A program made the position numbers and the translations under genes. A stretch of DNA of 37,164 nucleotides, from the NCBI RefSeq assembly GCF_900110135.1, contig NZ_FOCO01000031.1, positions 1 through 37,164 of the forward strand, read 5' to 3'. The notes beneath the pieces are model-generated. The model saw only the letters and a program-made list of their open reading frames with translations. It made no database searches and had not been told where the DNA came from. Of this stretch, positions 33,648 through 37,164 are shown in pieces (position 1 is the stretch's first letter; every line of letters begins with the position of its first letter). The DNA comes from Pseudorhodobacter antarcticus. Lineage in GTDB: Bacteria > Pseudomonadota > Alphaproteobacteria > Rhodobacterales > Rhodobacteraceae.

Positions 33648-34184
33648 TTAGAATGGAATTTCGTCATCCATATCTGCGCGTCCACCGCCGCCGCCTGCTG
33701 GCGCGCCGCCGCCCCGGTTATATCCGCCGCCCGACGACCCGCCCGATGACGCCCCCCCGGATGATCCGCCATCATACCCGCCGCGATCCTCATATCCGCC
33801 GCCGCCATCGTTACCGCCAGAACCGCCTTCATTGCGGCCGCCCAGCAGGGTCAATGCGCCGTTGTAAGGGCGCACGACGATCTCGGTTGTGAATTTTTCA
33901 ACCCCGGCTTGGTCTTGCCATTTGCGCGTCTCCAGCTGGCCCTCGATGTACACCGTTGACCCTTTCCGCAAATACTGCTCTGCAATTTTGCCCAACGCTT
34001 CATTGGTGATGGCCACGCGGTGCCATTCGGTCTTTTCCTTACGCTCGCCGCTGGATTTGTCGCGCCAGGTTTCAGACGTGGCGATGTTCAAGTTCACCAC
34101 TTTGCCACCGTTGCCAAAGGTACGCACTTCGGGGTCGCGGCCCAGATTTCCAACGATGATGACTTTGTTAACCGATCCAGCCAT
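33648..34184 (-). CDS. ssb: Single-stranded DNA-binding protein
   Basis: 178 residues from the ATG at 34184; a longer open frame to 34208 adds only unconserved residues. The OB-fold (about residues 1-112) starts [20 protein letters not shown] and includes [20 protein letters not shown] and the aromatic residues used for ssDNA contact. A Gly/Ser/Asp-rich flexible tail (about 115-168) leads to the acidic tip DMDDEIPF, the docking peptide for partner repair and replication proteins. It is a normal full-length chromosomal SSB. No clear SOS box was found upstream. A hairpin terminator follows. Confidence 0.96.
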   Translation of the reverse strand: MAGSVNKVIIVGNLGRDPEVRTFGNGGKVVNLNIATSETWRDKSSGERKEKTEWHRVAITNEALGKIAEQYLRKGSTVYIEGQLETRKWQDQAGVEKFTTEIVVRPYNGALTLLGGRNEGGSGGNDGGGGYEDRGGYDGGSSGGASSGGSSGGGYNRGGGAPAGGGGGRADMDDEIPF

Positions 34185-34410
34185 GTGGCCCCCCAATAAA
34201 ATTTGCACCTACGCGACACGCGTGATTCTGACCCTTTTGCCGATGATTGGCGACAATTGGTTAATAAAACCTATATCTGTGCTGTTCCGCGCTCGCAACC
34301 ATTAGCGGTGGGTCTGCGCGGTGAATGCGCCCTATCTTGGACGCGGGGCTGGTCTTTGGGGGCGCAGGCCTTATGCTTTGCCTATCGTTGGGGTGATTCA
34401 GGGCGGTGTA

Positions 34411-35019
34411 ATGCGTCAAATATTTGGTATGCTGTGTGTTGCGGCCACGATTTTTTGGGGCGGTGTCTTCAGCCCCGCGCTGTCCGAAGGGTTGGTGTTG
34501 TCAGGCAAATCCAACTCCCGCACTTCCATGTTTCGGTCGCAAACTCGGCTTTTGGACCAGCGCGCCGCAAAGCAATATTCGGCGTCCATTCGCTTGCAGC
34601 CAAACCCGATCGCGGTGCCAAAAGACGCTGCGATCCCGCAATTTCGGGGCAATTATAAGGGAGAGTTTTTGCCGGTGGCCAAGGCGGCCGCGCGCAAACA
34701 TTCCATCCCAGAAGATTTGTTTTTGCGACTGGTGCAGCAGGAATCAGGCTGGAACCCGTCAGCGAAATCGCACGCGGGGGCCACGGGCCTTGCGCAGTTG
34801 ATGCCGGGCACGGCCAAGTTTTTGGGGGTGAATATCAACGATCCGCACCAAAATCTGGAAGGCGGGGCGCGGTATTTGCGGATGATGTACAACAAATTTG
34901 GCAGTTGGCGACTGGCCCTTGCGGCCTATAATGCGGGGCCGGGGGCAGTTGAAAAACATTCCGGCATCCCGCCGTTTGCGGAAACCAAGAATTATGTGCG
35001 CGTGATTTTGGGCGGTTGA
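34411..35019 (+). CDS. Lytic transglycosylase (SLT domain), secreted
   Basis: 202 residues from the ATG at 34411, which gives a proper signal peptide (residues 1-26, [20 protein letters not shown], then ending near ALSEG). The alternative start at 34321 puts 30 extra residues in front of the signal and is less likely. After a variable region (about 27-80) the SLT domain carries the catalytic Glu111 in [21 protein letters not shown] and the final [13 protein letters not shown]. The enzyme cuts peptidoglycan between MurNAc and GlcNAc in the periplasm. It converges on serS with a 7-base gap. It could serve cell-wall turnover or insertion of an envelope machine; nothing in the neighbourhood decides this. 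Confidence 0.9.
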   Translation: MRQIFGMLCVAATIFWGGVFSPALSEGLVLSGKSNSRTSMFRSQTRLLDQRAAKQYSASIRLQPNPIAVPKDAAIPQFRGNYKGEFLPVAKAAARKHSIPEDLFLRLVQQESGWNPSAKSHAGATGLAQLMPGTAKFLGVNINDPHQNLEGGARYLRMMYNKFGSWRLALAAYNAGPGAVEKHSGIPPFAETKNYVRVILGG

Positions 35020-35026
35020 GGCTGGT

Positions 35027-36319
35027 TTAACCCAGCCCCCCCACCGTTGTTATCCGTGTTTTGCCGCCCAAATAGGGATGCAAAACTGCTGGCAAATCGA
35101 CCGACCCATCGGCTTGCTGGCCGTTTTCCAGCACCGCAATCAAGCACCGCCCCACGGCCACGCCAGACCCGTTCAAGGTGTGAACAAATTCGGGCTTGCC
35201 GCCCCCTGCGGGTTTGTAACGGGCATTCATGCGGCGGGCTTGAAAATCGCCGCAAACAGAAACAGAACTGATTTCGCGGTAGGTGTCTTGGCCCGGCAGC
35301 CACACCTCTAGATCGTGGGTTTTGGTGGAACCGAACCCCATATCGCCCGTGCAAAGGACGACGACGCGGTAGGGCAGGCCCAGTTTTTGTAGGATGTTTT
35401 CGGCGCATTGGGTCATGCGGTCATGCTCAGTTAGGCTGGTTTCGGGGGTGGTGATGCTGACCATTTCCACCTTTTCAAACTGATGCTGGCGCAGCATGCC
35501 GGAGGTGTCGCGGCCAGCCGAGCCTGCCTCGGAGCGGAAGCATTGGCTGTGGGCGGTCATGCGCAGGGGCAGGGCGGCGGCGTCCAGCGTGTCGCCTGCG
35601 ACGGTGTTCGTGAGGGTGACTTCGGACGTGGGGATCATCCACCAGCCGTTGGTGGTTTGATAGCTTTCTTCGGCGAATTTGGGCAGGTTTCCGGTGCCAA
35701 ACATCGCCTCATCCTTGACCAAAACGGGGGTCCAGTATTCGGTCAGCCCGTGGTCGTCGATATGAGTGTCGAGCATGAACTGGGCCAGCGCGCGGTGAAG
35801 CCGGGTCATCGCCCCTTTAAGGACCACGAAACGGCTGCCGGAGAGTTTGGCGGCGGTGGCGAAATCGAGGCCGGGGAGGGCGGCGGGAATTTGGTAATGT
35901 TCCAGCGGTTTGAAATCCATCGCGCGGGGGGTGCCCCAGCGCCGGAGTTCGAGGTTGTCGGATTCGTCGCGGCCATCGGGGGCGGTGGGCAGGGGCAAGT
36001 TGGGGATGGAGGCGAGGAGGTCGCGCAGGCGAGAATCCTCGGCCGCGGCCCCTTCGGTTAGGGTGGCGATGTCGGTTTTGGTTTGGGCGACGAGGGCGCG
36101 GAGGCGTTCAAATTCGGCGTCGTTTCCGGCGGCTTTGGCGGCGCCCACCTGTTTGGAGGCGGCGTTTTGGGCGGCTTGGGCGGTTTCGGACGCAAGGATT
36201 TTGGCGCGGCGCGCGGCGTCGATTTCCAGGATTTCGAGCGAGAGAGGGGGCAGGCCACGGCGTGCGAGAGCTGCGTCAAAAGCGGCGGGATTTTCGCGGA
36301 TTGCTTTGATATCGTGCAT
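35027..36319 (-). CDS. serS: Seryl-tRNA synthetase
   Basis: 430 residues from the ATG at 36319, preceded by AGAGGGG about 8 bases upstream. The class II synthetase charges tRNA-Ser and tRNA-Sec. The N-terminal coiled-coil arm that reaches the long variable arm of tRNA-Ser is seen at about residues 30-105 (Ala/Lys/Glu-rich heptads). The catalytic core has motif 2 in [20 protein letters not shown] and motif 3 in [16 protein letters not shown]. The open frame extends to 36661, but the extra part is Pro/Arg-rich, crosses a dispersed repeat and is not coding. Confidence 0.97.
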   Translation of the reverse strand: MHDIKAIRENPAAFDAALARRGLPPLSLEILEIDAARRAKILASETAQAAQNAASKQVGAAKAAGNDAEFERLRALVAQTKTDIATLTEGAAAEDSRLRDLLASIPNLPLPTAPDGRDESDNLELRRWGTPRAMDFKPLEHYQIPAALPGLDFATAAKLSGSRFVVLKGAMTRLHRALAQFMLDTHIDDHGLTEYWTPVLVKDEAMFGTGNLPKFAEESYQTTNGWWMIPTSEVTLTNTVAGDTLDAAALPLRMTAHSQCFRSEAGSAGRDTSGMLRQHQFEKVEMVSITTPETSLTEHDRMTQCAENILQKLGLPYRVVVLCTGDMGFGSTKTHDLEVWLPGQDTYREISSVSVCGDFQARRMNARYKPAGGGKPEFVHTLNGSGVAVGRCLIAVLENGQQADGSVDLPAVLHPYLGGKTRITTVGGLG

Positions 36320-36396
36320 TTTCTGGCCCCTCTGGTCGGTTTGGGAAGGTATGCCATGAATTTGGGGGGGAGGGGAACGGGGAAAATCTGTGCTGC

Positions 36397-36427
36397 GATT
36401 TGCGGGGCGCATCGCGCGCGATGCGGG
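36397..36427 (+). repeat. Dispersed palindromic repeat, copy 2
   Basis: It matches the reverse complement of 17438-17468 at 30 of 31 positions, including the perfect 16-bp palindrome GCATCGCGCGCGATGC (36409-36424). The following bases (GGCGTAAGGGGTTG) also resemble the first copy with a few changes. It lies about 80 bases upstream of serS. Confidence 0.8.
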
Positions 36428-36512
36428 GCGTAAGGGGTTGGAATGGTTGCGTTTTGGATTTTTCGTTAAGGGTTTTTTAAGGGGTTGGGGTGCGATTTTG
36501 GGGTGTGGGAGA

Positions 36513-36530
36513 GTCGGGGTGAACCCCGAC
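36513..36530. repeat. GTCGGGGT...ACCCCGAC hairpin repeat
   Basis: Perfect 8-bp arms around a GA loop, followed by CTACGGCGGGG. From memory the GTCGGGGTGAACCCCGAC type of hairpin recurs in intergenic DNA of Rhodobacteraceae; only one copy is seen in this window. Its edge coincides with the stop codon of the small minus-strand ORF at 36531. Confidence 0.6.
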
Positions 36531-36767
36531 CTACGGCGGGGTGTAAGTTTTTGGGTTGGCTTGCCATTTGTGCCATTCGGTTTGGAAATCTGGAGCGGAG
36601 AGGGTTTTTGTGGGCCAGTGTTTGGGACGGGTGTAGTTCGAGGGCAGGGTGACGGATGCATCTGCGAAGATGATCATGGGGTCTATGCCGCGTGCCAGCC
36701 AATCAGATGGTATATCTGTGTTTTTGAACGCCGCTCTTTTAAATCGTAAGCGGTGCAAAGACCCCAT
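36531..36767 (-). CDS. Small hypothetical protein, possibly a gene remnant
   Basis: 78 residues, starting [20 protein letters not shown] and ending [14 protein letters not shown]. The amino-acid composition is balanced (five Trp, several Tyr and Phe, few runs) and the codon pattern looks coding, unlike the antisense frames nearby. I do not recognise a family. Part of it ([20 protein letters not shown]) could be the C-terminal end of a larger protein whose beginning was lost. No clear ribosome site is seen upstream. The stop codon lies at the edge of the hairpin repeat at 36513. Confidence 0.4.
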   Translation of the reverse strand: MGSLHRLRFKRAAFKNTDIPSDWLARGIDPMIIFADASVTLPSNYTRPKHWPTKTLSAPDFQTEWHKWQANPKTYTPP

Positions 36768-36810
36768 GTTTCAATAAAATAAGGGATTTGCGATATTGCC
36801 CCTGATGGAT

Positions 36811-36860
36811 TTCAGGAGGCGATCATGTTGGACGAAGATCAGAGTATCCGTCTTGATCAA
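36811..36860 (+). other. Possible 5' end of a gene interrupted by the insertion sequence
   Basis: TTTCAGGAGGCGATCATG is a very good ribosome site and start (ATG at 36825) for a frame beginning MLDEDQSIRLDQ. After about a dozen residues it runs into DNA antisense to the transposase and stops at 36980. It may be a gene cut by the insertion sequence, or part of the element's own flank. Confidence 0.22.
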
Positions 36861-37164
36861 GCCTCTTTAATCACCCAATTTCGGTTTGCTTTGATGAGGG
36901 CGTTGGCGAGTTCAATCAGCTTTCGCATGAGCGCAGTAAGGGCGACTTTTGGTGGCTTTCCAGCTTTAATCATGGCTTGATATTTTGCCTTGAGGTCAGG
37001 GTTGAATCTCATCGCGACCAAGGCTGGCATGTAGAGGGCGTCCCTCACTACTTTGCGACCACCCTGAATGAATGATTTCCCTCGCCATTGTCCAGATTGC
37101 CGTGTCATCGGCGCTACTCCAGTTAAACAAGCCACCTGCTTTCGGTCCATACTCCCGATTTCAG
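36857..37164 (-). CDS. IS110-family transposase, C-terminal part (N-terminus off the window)
   Basis: About 102 residues visible, read through to the window edge. The segment MDRKQVACLTGVAPMTRQSG, then FIQGGRKVVRDALYMPALVA, is the C-terminal Transposase_20 domain of IS110/IS116/IS902 elements. It includes the Ser-x-x-Gly-Gly-Arg region thought to supply the recombinase serine. The DEDD (RuvC-like) half would be beyond the right edge. IS110 elements have no typical terminal inverted repeats, so the end of the element cannot be fixed; it should lie within a few tens of bases of 36857. Whether the copy is intact cannot be told. Confidence 0.88.
   Translation of the reverse strand, partial: EIGSMDRKQVACLTGVAPMTRQSGQWRGKSFIQGGRKVVRDALYMPALVAMRFNPDLKAKYQAMIKAGKPPKVALTALMRKLIELANALIKANRNWVIKEA

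Larger units (their letters stand above)
36320..36856. other. Spacer between serS and the IS110-type transposase
   Basis: About 540 bases of G-rich sequence on the plus strand without a firmly supported gene. It contains a dispersed palindromic repeat (36397-36427), a hairpin repeat (36513-36530), a small minus-strand ORF (36531-36767) and a possible interrupted gene start near 36825; each is listed separately. Confidence 0.5.

Noticed and set aside
36320-36661. N-terminal extension of seryl-tRNA synthetase
   Set aside because: The extension crosses a dispersed palindromic repeat and is Pro/Arg-rich; the family start is at 36319 with a ribosome site.

Overview
The window reads as a chromosomal segment of a marine-type alphaproteobacterium, most probably Rhodobacteraceae (Roseobacter group). 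The reasons are the high GC of most of it and several family-typical arrangements: the sulfite-reduction operon in the order uroporphyrinogen methyltransferase / DUF2849 / CysI / CysH / DUF934, a sufT-sufA pair, an IF-3 with the alphaproteobacterial N-terminus, and MoxR / VWA / XdhC / molybdopterin-binding accessory genes in a row. The taxonomic call is inference from gene content.

Layout. 1-5800 is an efflux unit: a TetR regulator on the plus strand, and divergently a membrane-fusion protein, an RND pump and an ABC-type six-helix membrane protein that runs off the left edge. 5801-8146 is accessory: one DUF6880 protein between gene-poor spacers. 8147-9187 is pyrC. 9258-17181 is the least explained part of the window: a stand-alone alpha/beta-hydrolase-like protein, two single-domain family-2-like glycosyltransferases and a double-domain glycosyltransferase on the minus strand, facing away from a large plus-strand protein. 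That protein joins a sugar-transferase domain, a Rossmann-like middle domain and a C-terminal copy of the same hydrolase-like domain. 17485-19692 holds glutaryl-CoA dehydrogenase and a divergent LysR regulator. 19745-23890 is a tightly overlapping four-gene set for maturation of a molybdenum hydroxylase of the CO-dehydrogenase type, without its structural genes.

23970-25292 carries infC, which starts at a non-canonical AUA codon and has a clear promoter and terminator, and a membrane-anchored alanine-rich protein. 25366-30097 is the assimilatory sulfur operon ending in a ferredoxin-NADP reductase, with an Lrp/AsnC regulator divergent from it. 30694-36319 holds a cytochrome P450 overlapping tpiA, two Fe-S assembly genes, ssb, a lytic transglycosylase and serS. 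The right edge (36320-37164) is a spacer with dispersed palindromic repeats, a small hypothetical ORF and the C-terminal part of an IS110-family transposase.

How the genes fit together. The sulfur operon supplies siroheme precursor (CobA-type methyltransferase), APS reduction (CysH with an Fe-S cluster) and sulfite reduction (CysI), and probably its electrons (Fpr). SufA and SufT serve Fe-S assembly for such enzymes. The glycan-like locus has all the signs of a surface or extracellular carbohydrate system whose product cannot be read from sequence. It is the best candidate for an undescribed system: it combines glycosyltransferases with an unusual hydrolase-like domain that occurs twice, once with an intact nucleophile elbow and once with the nucleophile replaced by glycine.
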